Source of the DNA: Isoetes taiwanensis
Lineage: Eukaryota; Streptophyta; Lycopodiopsida; Isoetales; Isoetaceae
Length of the DNA: 64,000 nucleotides
Reading direction: 5' to 3'
NCBI GenBank assembly: GCA_021234155.1
Contig: JAJEKV010000145.1
Span: 250,001-314,000 of the forward strand
The first letter of the stretch is position 1. Each line of letters begins with the position of its first letter. The position numbers and the translations under genes are program-made. The notes under the pieces are model-generated. The model saw only the letters and a list, made by a program, of their open reading frames with translations. It did no database searches and was not told the DNA's origin. Positions 1 through 11,091 of the stretch are shown here, in pieces.

Positions 1-136
1 TTTCATTCTCATCACGCCCCTTCGCCAAACACTTGTAAGCCCTAAAACCTTTCGTCTATCTTAGTTTTAGTCTTACGCTCTCAGCCCTCAGGCTTCTCCA
101 AGGCAGTTCTTCGGTTCTTCCGGCGGCTCTTAGCCA

Positions 137-850
137 TGGCTGCTCCACCCAAATTCCCTCAACTTCAAGCTTCTGCTCCCGCGGGATCCGGCTCTTTTTG
201 AGTCGGTGACTTTCTCAACACCAACTTTTCGAGATGCCCTAGCCGGTCCAAGTCGTGCCGTGGCAGAACGCCATGGGCTTTATGCATTCTCCGGATGAAG
301 AAGTAAGCTACATATCCCAATTGCATCAAACAAGACTTGGTTACCTTTGAGGGTAGAAAATAAGTCCCTTTTTGGTGTGCTATATGGACTCACAAAGTTA
401 TTGCCACCAGTATGAACAGTTAAACCTGAATTAGTAAACGGCACCATGCTCTGCAAACCTGGAATTGAATCACAATTGGTTGTAACTATGCTTTGGCATT
501 TCAATATGACAAGGGCTCACCTATAAGTGCCTCGGTGGCTTGAAGTTGCTTTTGATCCTCCCTACTCACACCTAAGGCTTGTACCCATCTTTGTAGAAAA
601 TTCATGGCACAATTCTCAATGCTGTGATGATTACAAATCCTGCAAAGTGAACACAAATTTGTCAATGAGAATACAATTACCTCAAAATTTGCGCAGGACA
701 TGGAAGATGGTATTGGTATTTGCATTGACAATTAAAGTTGGTAGTGGTTTCCCCATCCTTTGGAGGATCTTGCCACAGAATGGACCCACCACTACCATAA
801 TCTTCAACCTTATCAAGGTGCAGGAAGTAGTGGATCAAGACAAATAAAGG
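137..850 (+). pseudogene. Retroelement ORF1-like (gag-like) remnant, tentative
   Basis: An ATG at 137 opens a 21-codon proline/alanine-rich frame that stops. A second frame immediately continues with residues reading TFRDALAGPSRAVAER, and a third frame from 527 gives 106 codons containing PRWLEVAFDPPYSHLR. Plant LINE ORF1 (DUF4283-type) proteins have a similar order: a low-complexity start, a 'SF.D.LAG' block, then a 'FDP..H..LVP' block. The resemblance is by eye only. The fragments sit in different frames and are separated by stops, so no functional protein can be made. It could instead be the gag start of an LTR element. No reverse transcriptase follows on this strand before the LTR retrotransposon at 2.8 kb. 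Confidence 0.3.
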
Positions 851-1257
851 AAGGCGGTCCTTGCAAGACCGAAACCTCTCTAACCTTGGTTCCGGCACTT
901 TCAATGCTTTGTTGTGTCTACTTCCACTTTGGTGCGATGATTAAGCTCCTCGATTTTTGTCGCTCAAGTTACGGTAATAGTTCCTTGAGCTCGACCTCTC
1001 GTATCTTGGCATATAGCCCCTATACTGCGTCTGCGGTTTATCCTAATCATTCCTTCCCATTTTTTTAATTCTTTATTCATCTTCGATTGCGGAACTCAAG
1101 GTCTTTGAACCTTCATTTTGTAGCACCTGCGGACTTTGATCACAAGTTTGCAACCTTGCCTTACACTTGAATAAACCGATCTTGTAGAGTTGATCCATTC
1201 TCCCAGTGTCCTGTGGAATTCAACTGGAAAGTAATCCAAGGTTAGTACCACATGACA
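850..1257. other. No feature seen
   Basis: The reading frames in this stretch are short and without recognisable motifs. I see no repeat structure or RNA gene. Confidence 0.4.
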
Positions 1258-1640
1258 CAACATGCACCACTTTACACACCACAAATTCCATCATGACAAA
1301 CTTTGCACCACAAATGGCGTCATATTCACCACATGTGGTGTGGGATGTGGCACCAAAATGGTGTCACATGCCACACCACATATGCACCACAATGCACGCA
1401 AAGCACCACATATGGCAGACATCCATTACTTCGCACCACAAATGGCGTCAAAGACACCACATGTGGTGCAAAATGTGGATCCATAGTGGTGCCACATTAG
1501 ACACCACATGTGGCACCACAATGCACAGAAAGCACCACATCCGGCAGGCATCCACCACCCCATATGTGGCACATAGCGTGGTGCAATATTTAGCGCAGCA
1601 GTTGGCACCACATATGGTAGACAATCCACCATTCACAAGT
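1258..1640. repeat. 129-bp imperfect tandem repeat rich in CACCACATRTGG
   Basis: Related segments recur at a spacing of about 128-129 bases. CACCACAAATGGCGTCA starts at 1,306 and again at 1,434, and CACCACAATGCAC starts at 1,385 and again at 1,514. Roughly three diverged units are present. Each contains near-palindromes of the ACCACATGTGGT type. Open frames run through the array on both strands because the repeat lacks stops in some frames; I treat them as by-products rather than genes. The flank of the LTR element at 2,750-2,797 carries similar CACCACA and GTGGTGC words, so the array may once have extended that far. Confidence 0.7.
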
Positions 1641-1975
1641 ATCACCATATCTAACATCACATATGACACTAAGTATAGAAACATATGGAAGCCAATTCAC
1701 TATTCAGATAAGGTACCACGTTTGGTACTATATATGACACTACATATGCTATAAACTATATTATTAACATATAATTGGCACCATATGACTGCCCTGTAAC
1801 ACATTTGGAGCTACATACTACTGTGAACTGAAATTATCCACCACAACTCGAAACTAGCAGCACAAATTTCCTACACATAACTTACAACACACCCAAATGA
1901 AGAAGAAGTGGTGTACCTGATTGTTCAAGCTTGCTAGACCTTTCTGGAAAATAACAGTTCTAATATTAAATTGCA
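1640..1975. other. No feature seen
   Basis: AT-rich stretch with scattered CACATATG words that may be decayed copies of the preceding tandem repeat. No gene is supported. Confidence 0.35.
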
Positions 1976-2640
1976 TCATATGGTGGTTCCAGAAGAAGAG
2001 GGTTGAAAAGTACCTATTTTTTTTAGATGATTTTCCCCCGAGATTCTTCTTCTACGACTTTGAGGAGGCTTGAATTGTGGCCTAGTCATTTCAAGAGAGG
2101 AAGCATCATCTGTGGCATTTTGCTCTGCTTCCTCACTATTTGAAATGCTTGCATGCTTCCTCTTACGTTGGGACGGAGGCTTGGACCCTTTTCTCTTTAA
2201 CTGCTGTTGCGGAAACTCAACCGGTTTTATTTCTTTTCCTTTTGTGTGAAGGTAATACGCAACGACCATAGTGCAGGAGGCCATGCCTCCCAGGCACACG
2301 CCCCTTTGTGAGATTTTCCCAGTAAAGGGACATATATTCATTATACCTCTCCTTGCTTTCGGTCTTCAACCCGCATGATGAAACAAAACAATATTTTAAA
2401 CAACAGAAATCATGGGCATCCCCAATCTAGATTGCAACCCACCTGTAAGTGGATTTCCCTGATACTTTCGGTCCCCAAACAGACTCGATTTCTTCTTGTG
2501 TGGCATAATGCTTTTCTTGCCTGTAAATTTCCTTGTAGGTGTATCCCGTGGCATTCAAGTCGGTATGATCGAGCCATTTAAGTGATCCATCTTCTTGCGG
2601 AAATCAGAAATGGTCTTGCCGGATTTAGGGAGCGGGATCA
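1976..2640 (-). CDS. Possible two-exon gene fragment, unknown function
   Basis: On the minus strand a 121-codon frame (2,341 down to 1,976) encodes a very basic protein part with RRRRISGE and QRKRKHASISNSEE, resembling a nuclear-localised tail. Just upstream, another frame reads DLNATGYTYKEIYRQEKHYA and EEIESVWGPKVSGKSTYR. It ends at a good donor (CAG/gtgggt, at about 2,443). An acceptor at about 2,364 would join it in frame to the basic exon. This exon pair is inferred from frame continuity and splice consensus only. No family is recognised. It may be the end of a longer gene or a transposon-encoded protein, and the 3' side of an LTR element lies next to it. No start codon or promoter can be assigned. 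Confidence 0.35.
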
Positions 2641-2797
2641 GAGTTTTTGGGGGAAAATGAAAACAGGCATCGTGTAATTAAGAAAAGACAAAATTTTGAA
2701 TAAGTAATCATGTGTATATTTGAAAAAATAACTGCCTCTCCCACTACAAATTCGGTTTATCACACCACACTTAGCACCCAAAATTGTGGTGCTAAAA

Positions 2798-4365
2798 TGT
2801 GACGTTCCAGCATAACATACGGTATGAATACATATATTATCTTGACCGTCACTAGTACATGTCGACTTCGGGCGACATGTACACGGCAAGACAAGTAAAG
2901 GGTAGTACCCTAGGTGCGACCTTGTGAACCATTATATTGCACATGTTAAAGCAACATGTGAATATAATCCCTTTTTGCCACGTGGCAATGACCCATTGAC
3001 CAAAAGGGACCAGCCCTAAATTCGTGGGGATAAAGGGGCATAAACCCTAAAAGGGAAACCCTTTCAGTTCTCAGCCCCTGAGTCTCGGTTGGAGCGGCAG
3101 AGGGATGCATTTACGCTGAGCGGGAGCATAGAAGTCGGATCTCCCGGGTTGCGGCTTCGATCCAAGATCGTGGACCGAGATCAGCGGCATGGGCGCTTTT
3201 CGAGGAGGGGAGCCAGCCAAGATCTTGGGGTGGGTGGTTGATTCAATAGGTAGATCCGAGTTATCGGCCTCTTTCGATGGGTTTAGCATCCATTCTTAGC
3301 TATAGGCGACCCCCCTCTGACCCTAAGAATGATAGACACTAACAAAGGAACCTAACCATGTATGATTAGGTAGATTAGAATAGATGTATTCTATTATTTT
3401 CGTTTACATTGTGATGATGTTTTGACATTCTATGCGCCACTCTTGTGTATTGGGAAGGGGGGTAGAGACCCAGAGCCCAAGTAGTTGTATGATCCTAGTT
3501 TTAGCCCATTAATTCCCAATTAATGCGGCCTGTGCATAAGAGCCCGCCTGGCTGTGGGTGGCGGAGCTAGACACCGGGACAAGGGAGGGCATGTCTAATC
3601 ACGGTTGATCCCGCTGGCGCGTAACGACGGCCGGGGAACGCTGTGAGCTAGGCCTAATGGCTTGTCACTGCGTGCAGGCAAGGCATGGGCTCGACACTCG
3701 TGGGGTGATGCGTCACCTTCCAGTGAGTTGAAGTCGAATACGAGCAGTGGCTCTCTAGCTCGCCTGTGATTGGCATGAACCTTCTGGAGGGGAGTGATCC
3801 CCTCCTGCCTCATCGGGGCTGGGGAGATGCAACCCGATGCTTGTAGCCCCTCTGGCTATTCACCCGGCAGGCTACGGTCAGGCTCCAATACTTTTCAGCC
3901 TATCTGCAAAGTATGCACAGGAGGGGCGGATGGAGTGGACTACCCAACGACCATGTTCCTATGCCAGCCAAATCCATTTGCCATGAATTCTGTCTGCATT
4001 GCTACCTGGAGACCCCAAGCCGTCAGTCTTTCCCCATGAGTCTGAGCCTGGGTAGGATTTCCCCATGTTATGTTGATGTACTGATGTGTTGTTGCAGCTA
4101 CTGTGATATGGTGGACCACCCTTCGAGGTGGGTATGTTATTGTTGATTGATGTCATGTGCTCATGTTTTGTTTACGCTTCCGCAGCTAGGTCGATCCCGA
4201 GGGAGACGGGATGAATGACACGTCCATTCTTCCCCGTCGGGTTCTTGGCCACCATCAAGGGCCCGATGTTAGGTGGACGGCCTCATGTCAGCGAGCAGAT
4301 GCTGGTTTGAGGGATGATCTCGGTTTGTATCTGATCGGGCATCGTTATATGAGTAGGGCCGTCTA
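2798..4365 (+). repeat. 5' LTR
   Basis: Starts TGTGACGTTCC and ends near GGGCCGTCTA just before the primer binding site. It aligns along its length to 11,092-12,654, including the block around CCTAACCATGTATGATTAGG and the GTTGTTGCAGC block near the 3' end. Short GC-containing indels separate the copies. Short open frames inside it are not considered genes. The exact 3' border is uncertain by a few bases because the terminal CA is not conserved in this copy. Confidence 0.92.
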
Positions 4366-4367
4366 AA

Positions 4368-4380
4368 TGGTATCAGAGCT
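4368..4380 (+). promoter_or_regulatory. Primer binding site (initiator tRNA-Met type)
   Basis: TGGTATCAGAGCT lies two or three bases after the 5' LTR. TGGTATCAGAGC is the usual plant retrotransposon sequence complementary to the 3' end of initiator tRNA-Met, used to prime minus-strand DNA synthesis. Confidence 0.92.
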
Positions 4381-4624
4381 CTGATCTTGGCAGACCAGGA
4401 TCGAGCACTGACCGAAACCCTATAGGAACTAACTCATCTAGACATTCAGTCTTGGAGGTAAAAGCCCAAGCACAAACCTCGAGTAGCGGGAAATTTTTTT
4501 TTTCCCGGGGTAGAGTTAGTAATTATCTAGGATTAGGATAATTAGAGAACATAGGTAAGATAGAACAAACAGACGAAAAGCACTTAAGAGAGCCTACTAA
4601 ATTTCAGGCACTTTCGGCCGATAT

Positions 4625-5296
4625 CTCCAAGAGTGCGCCAGGAGCATGTTAGGTCCAGACCTAATGGGTCTCTCGCGCACTCTTAGAGTAGTCACCCCAT
4701 ATGAACCCTAGAACTTAGCTAGCTTCGATTCGAGATATGGAGGATTTCATCAACAAACCAAGAAATTAAGCAAAGCGAGATGGAGGTCGTAACGCTTTGA
4801 AGACTCATTGGCACGCTCCACATAAAGACACCGAAAAGACATGAGATGGGCGAAGTACATCAAGAGGATAGATAAATAGAACACAAAATTTTGCTTTTTG
4901 TAATCGACAAAATTATATGTAGTGTATGAAAATTTTGAATAATAAAGATATATAGTCGTTTAAAATGTGTATTTCATTAGGTACGTGATTAGATCTGGAG
5001 CAAACGCTGCATTTTGCCAACACCTCCAAGAGTGCGCGGAGCATAGTTAGGTCCCAACCTAACCCCTCCTCAAGACTCTTAGAGTGATCCAAACCAATCC
5101 GGCCCTTGATTAGCCCTACTTGCTCCCAAGCGTGGTAAATAAACAAAGAAACTTGCATTTAGGAAGAAAATTAATAGAAATTTACCCCTTCCAGCTGATT
5201 CTTGGCATCCATTAGGCGAGATAGGCCAACACCTCCAAGAGTGCGCCCGAGGCCACTTAGGTCCCAACCTAACACCCCCTCGCAAGACTCTTAGAG
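4625..5296 (+). repeat. Three copies of a 60-65-base hairpin motif in the element leader
   Basis: Copies lie at about 4,625-4,688, 5,023-5,084 and 5,232-5,296. Each reads CTCCAAGAGTGCGC, then a near-palindrome built on TTAGGTCCCAACCTAA, then ACTCTTAGAG. The outer arms are complementary to each other (AAGAGT with ACTCTT), as are the inner arms (TTAGGT with ACCTAA), so each copy can form a nested stem. They sit downstream of the primer binding site, where retroelement RNA packaging and dimerisation signals normally lie; a role of that kind is inference. Confidence 0.75.
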
Positions 5297-5299
5297 GCG

Positions 5300-8200
5300 T
5301 CCCATTTTTCAAACCCCATAACTTGAGCTCTGAGCTCCAAATGCTTGAAATTTGTTGCAATAGGACTGTTAGACAGCCTAGAATCCATTTATGACCTCAA
5401 ATTAGGCTAGAAATGTCAAACCCCAGCTCAAAATGACCAAAATTGCTTAAACCCTTGAATTGTTTTTCCAAACTGTGGTTTGTTCGTAAATAGAAGCATA
5501 CCCCATTAGTTCTCGACAAGTATTGCTCTCGGCTCAAAGCTGATGCCTTACTCCAAGGTAGAGGTGCCCAAGAACACCCCTTTGTTATAGTCATCTAAAC
5601 CTGCACTAGAACCGAAGTCCAACTGTTGGTACATCACCTCTGCTCATGCCAAAAGCATAAACATTGACCTAATTTTGTGTCCTTCTAATAGAGTTTGAGC
5701 TATCAGACCACCACATTCACACTCCCTATTGCGGGATACCTAGAAAGGAGCTAGAGTCTAGAGCTGCCCAAGCCACTCCGGTGTGTAGAGACTGGACTCC
5801 CCAAACCAACTTTGATAGGACCTTAGAGTATGCCTCAAACATCATGGAGGTTTGCAAAACAACCCTCACGTCATACCATACCACACATCCTAATGTCCAT
5901 AGACTTGGAGATTATAGACATGTCTCGATGTCTTTGCTTGAGCCATTTTGCTTGCTTATAGAGCCCAAAATGTTGTAGGAGAGCCCTTCAAGTGGACCCT
6001 TAGACTCTAGAATATCTGGCGTTGCTTTTCGAGGTACGTACGCGAGCCACATAAGAGCTAGAGGCACAACTTCTTGAAGACATCAAGGTCCCAGACGATG
6101 TACAGACAGATAAGGAGAGGAGACCGAAAAGGCAGACCCAAGAGAGGGAAGCACAACGACAAACACCTCAAACGACAAGCGAGTAGAACAGGGACACCAC
6201 CGGCCTATCATCAATCTTCATCAAATGGGAAGAATATTCTGTAACCAACGGCATCAAGAATCTTCTAGATGTCAACCTCCCGGCTACCACGTCCACGAGC
6301 TCACATCAGAAAGAGGATCTCGACACCTTCACCAGCTCGACGCACATGAGTTTCAAATGGAAGAATGCAAAGGCAAGAAAAATACAGTGGTCGCGGGGAA
6401 GGCGTTAAGCGAATGCCACATTAGCATCACGAGCTAGGGCCAGAGGGCATAATCTTCCGTCGAGGAGAGAAGTCATGGCGACACAGGAGCGTATAGAAAC
6501 CGGAGGGAAGACAACCACGACCTTGCAGCCCAGCAGCTCAAGCGAATGTCATGCAACGTCAACAAAAGGAGCAACCAAGCTAGGCAACCACAAAGCACCT
6601 AAGGCTGACCAGGACGAGCTTCCAGCTCCCTTGCACCAGCAGGAGAACTTTCATCGGTTCCAAAAGGTAGGAGACCATGAGGGGGAGGAGACGCATATCA
6701 GGGAACATCTCCGACTTGAAGGCCTATATCAGCATTAGGGGCAAGATCAAGGAGGAGAATATTCTGCTCAAACAAGAATTCCGGACCCAGAAACACCTAG
6801 AAAGCAAGGAAGGACGACTTTACTACGTCAGCCAAGGAGTGCGAGACTCGAATGGATAGGATCCAAGGGACGGAGGAGACGACCTAGCCAGCAGGTACAA
6901 ATCACGCAAAGGCAACCAGAAGAAGCTAGGGTAGGTGCAATGGAGATGACCACACTTCCAAGCACAGGAGAGGCACCTCGGAATGAAGCAAAGCCCAATC
7001 AACAGGGGCGCACTCAGAAATTCAACCTACGGAGGAATGACAATGCCTGCCTATCGACCACGATCTCGAGCCTCAAGACATTCAAGAACGCCCGACCGCA
7101 ACAGCGGGTGATCAACCGAGCAATGGCACCGCACATCGGCAACCTTGCAACGACACACTGCATATAGGGACGTTGAGCGGTCACCGCATTCCTTACGACA
7201 GACATGCACATTAAGGAGGACCATCTTTTTCAAGGGACCACATCGACGAACACTCTTCGCAACTTGGGGTGATGAGCTCGGATCAGACATGAAGCTCAAC
7301 AATAATAGCAGCATCTCAAGGAATCCCGGAGTCAACCAGAACGAAGAGGACGCAGCAAAACCGAAGGATCAAATGCGATAGGAGGAGGGGAAACCCTAAA
7401 GAAGTATAATTTAAGTAGATCTTCGTAGTTGTTTTAGAAAAGTGGATGAATTAAAATCCCAATGTAAATGCGTATATGTCTATTGTATATCTTGTGTGTT
7501 CACATATATAGTGGAGAAACACGAGTTTAGAGCCATGTCTACGGATTTAGCGCTTAGAATCAGGAAGCTCCTTCACTTCGACTATCAAAGGAGGAAGCAA
7601 GGAAGCACAACTATAGCCCAAGATCAAAATGGAAGAGCAAGTACGAAGGAGGAACGACCCAACATCAACGAGCCAACTAAGAAGGCAACATCTCGACAAC
7701 CATAATTCCACCTTGTGGTAATATAGGGCGATGCGCTATGACACGTGTATTAGATGGAGATGCACTTACGAAAGGCACTGCGACGAGGAGATATGCCTTC
7801 AACAACTAGGTGATGGCTTCGTCAGGTACTCCTACCAGTAATTAGAAGAGAAGAAGCCGATCATATCTCCGAAATCTGGCACGTCAAACGCCCAAGATAG
7901 AAGCATTCGACACCGAACGACAAGAGTATATCTAAGGCGTGTACTTCTTCAACTCAAGGGTCAAGCCGCCAGATATAAGGATCCATCATCCCGGCAATAT
8001 AGCCGCCAGGGGAGAGAGCCATGAAGCTTTACTTGACGTGAGACCGACATGCATAGAGGGACAAAGGTCGAACTCGAAAAGTCGGAGAAGTGCTAGCAAC
8101 CGACTTCTTCCACGAGCTCTCTAGAGGCAACAGGAGGATCAAAACCGACGGGCACAATCAAAACCACCGAGGGTACCTCAAGACAAGAAGACGGGCATAG

Positions 8201-11078
8201 CACCGAGGAACGCGGACAACGCCCGCCGTGTGATCGAGGGATCAGCAAGGAAGATTGGAAGCTCGATGGAGAACCAACTAGGTGAGGTAAGGCAAGGCGA
8301 GCCGATGACTTGCACGCTGACTTGCATGCAACTTGGTGAACCCAAGGATCGACGATTCAAAGAACAACTGCAGAAGAGAACAACTCCAGAGGAGTATAGC
8401 CAAAGGAAGCGCGCACAGCCTCAAGAGACGCCTCCAAATAGCTTCAAGTATCATGAAGGGGGGAACAATTACAGCGAGAACGTAATCGGAGGCGACCGAA
8501 ATGTCAAGCATCAACGACCAGCACACCTTTAGTTAGAATGTGATGCAAAGCGTGTTGTGCCATAGCCGACAAACATTGGAGGGCCCAAGTATATCAACAA
8601 GTTACCCCAGAGTACGAGCTGACATACAAATAGGAGGATATAGATCGTCAACACCATGGCACCGGGAGGAACACCGATGACATTACCAAGGAGTAGGTGT
8701 GCAACTCGAACGGAGGCACAAGGGGGACTTAATAGCTCTATTAGTAATTGTAATTATGTAAGCTATATGCTTTGCATGTATAGTTCCCTTGTTATTTCTT
8801 CCCTCCCATAGCGTAACAAATCAAACGAAGAGATGTCAGGCAATTTGCAGGGGTGAAGCAATCAACATCTTCAACACTCTTCGGGCAACGCGATAACGAT
8901 GCAAAAGGACTCGATGTATGAGACGTCGATGGAGTCGAGGAAACAATATCGGATATAGAGTCGTCCTTTAGCTGCCAAGACAAAGAGTTCAAGATGAAAG
9001 ATCTTTTTCAACGGCGCCACCTTCAGGCTTTTGAAAAGCGGCATGGAAGATTTCAAGTGACCAACTACACCATCAAAGACCAGCAAGGAGAGGCTTCTAA
9101 ACGAACAAAGTCAACCTCTACATCAAGAGGAGCCACCGTCAAGAGACCGAGGTATCGAAAATTTTAAGAGCGTGCATCTTTGCTACTTCAAGCAGTAACG
9201 AGTGGATGAGCTTCTAGCAAGCTCAGGGGAATCTAAGGCCATGGGGCCTAGTAGGTTAAATGTACGGACGGCAACATCCATATTGGTATTAGAAGGCATT
9301 GCCGGATATTCGCCGAAAGGATTGCCCCAATATTGAGCTAAGCGTCAAGGATTGGGAAGGAAACGCCTAGGGAGTGACTAAAATTATACACGATTGTTAA
9401 CCGACATCCAACGTATTGAAATCACTTGGTGAGATTGATCACCTCGCTAAGAAGGAATCATTACTAGGATAATTATTGACCATGTATAAATATAGTACCT
9501 CCAAAGAATAATCCAACCGAAAAGAAAAGAAGTAATCTAACAAGTCCGCCAAACTTGTTACGATGACATCAATTCGATTGGTAGGAATATTCCAAGAGTT
9601 TAAATAACTAAGAAAGGGGAATCTCTAGAATATAAAAAAGAATAGTACATGTAAGGTACATTTAAAATAAGAATTATAGTAATCAAATAGTCTTTTGAGA
9701 CAAAAAGGAATTGTCATAATGACAAAACCTTTGTGGTTTGGAACCGTTTCTAACTAAGTGGGTAAACCCGTAACTATATTGAAACAAATGATAACATAAT
9801 ATATGCATCCATCTTAGATGGTTATATATGTTAGCTAAGGCTAGTAAAGTAATGCGCTAAGTAAGAAGCGTATAACCTCTTAAGGGGAGAGAATAGATAT
9901 GACATTGTGTACAACGTCATTAAAGCCATTTTCTTTTCGAAGAAAGTGGGAGGGCTCAATTTTTTTTGATTGAACGTACTTGCATCGAATTGACCGACCC
10001 GTAGAATGGAGTTCACTCCGGCAATGGCCGAAGCGAATAGAGCGTAAGATAGATAGATACCTTAGTGCTCAGGAGGCCTTCAACGTGCGAGACTGACGTA
10101 GTAGCTAACTACACCAATGAAGTGGAGCAAAACTATGGGAGCAATACAACGACCAAGTCACCTCCAAATTACTCAACGCCAGCTCAATGGGTGGATGCGT
10201 TCTAGCCTTAGGTAAGGTGTGCGCATGTATTATAAGCTGTAATGTGTCTTATAGATAAGTTAAATATAGATCCTAATAACTGCATAGAAATTGCTGTACG
10301 TATATGTATCATACAGAAATAAGTTAAATAACAACGATAATGTGAGTTAGCATGTTAATTAATCCTTCGCAGGGATGCAATTCCTTCCAAGGATAGCTAT
10401 ATGACCTCGAGGTCCTTATAAATATAAATAGAAAATAGAATTCAGATATACTTAAGTGCATCTTAGGGATATACTTCCAAGGGTAATGCAGGACCCAAGG
10501 AAGAGAATAAGAAGCACATCTAATTCTTGTGTATGGTGATAATTAAAACCTTGTCTATGTAACAATAGGTCTAAATCAGGGTTACTGTTTAAATAATCGC
10601 GACCTAAAAGTCGTTAAATATTGTAAAACTTAGAGTAAATATAATTGTACTATAGGAAGTATTTCTACCATTTAAACTAATCGCTTAAATTTTGTGGAGA
10701 TAGTAAGTATGTAATTATAGATATTGTAAACTTAATGCTGGATTTCAAGGTGCAAAGACTTGCAACACAAATTTTGTTATAACGTGTTGCAAGGGATGAA
10801 CAGTACCTTGGAAGTGTAAATTTTGTATGAAATTGATAAACTGATAAACTTAAATTTTGTATTAAGTAAGGTTAGTAATTACCTTGCTTTAATAGAGTTA
10901 TGAATTGATAAGTTATTGGGATAACGCAATGTCCTAGTAATGTTTTAAAAATATTACCTTAGAGTAATTCTAATAATTGTGTAAGTATAATAGTAATAAA
11001 TTGTATGCATCAAGTTGGTTGCAGGACAGGAAGAGCCCAAGGTGGGGAGACTCCTGATGCTGCGGACATCATCAATTC
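5300..11078 (+). other. Internal region of the LTR element without recognisable pol
   Basis: The first part (about 6-9.2 kb) is purine-rich and carries many plus-strand frames of 60-100 codons in shifting phases, for example 6,475-6,738, 7,145-7,381 and 8,230-8,532. These encode hydrophilic K/E/Q/R-rich sequence. The last part (9.3-11 kb) is AT-rich with few open frames. I searched by eye for reverse transcriptase (Y.DD), protease (D-T/S-G), the integrase zinc finger and CCHC motifs and saw none. Either the coding region has decayed beyond recognition by indels, or the element never carried pol. Confidence 0.6.
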
Positions 11079-11091
11079 AAGGTGGGGAGAA
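11079..11091 (+). promoter_or_regulatory. Polypurine tract
   Basis: AAGGTGGGGAGAA abuts the first base of the 3' LTR. This is the expected position and composition for the plus-strand primer of an LTR retrotransposon. The word AAGGTGGGGAGA also occurs about 40 bases upstream (from about 11,039), so the tract is partly duplicated. Confidence 0.88.

Noticed and set aside
527-904. Overlapping frames on both strands (106 and 75 codons)
   Set aside because: Only one strand can be the decayed retroelement ORF1, and its frame is broken; the minus-strand frame is a shadow.
1206-1754. 182-codon frame through the CACCACA repeat
   Set aside because: A tandem repeat lacking stops; the product is His/Thr/Met-rich low-complexity sequence, with a similar open frame on the minus strand.
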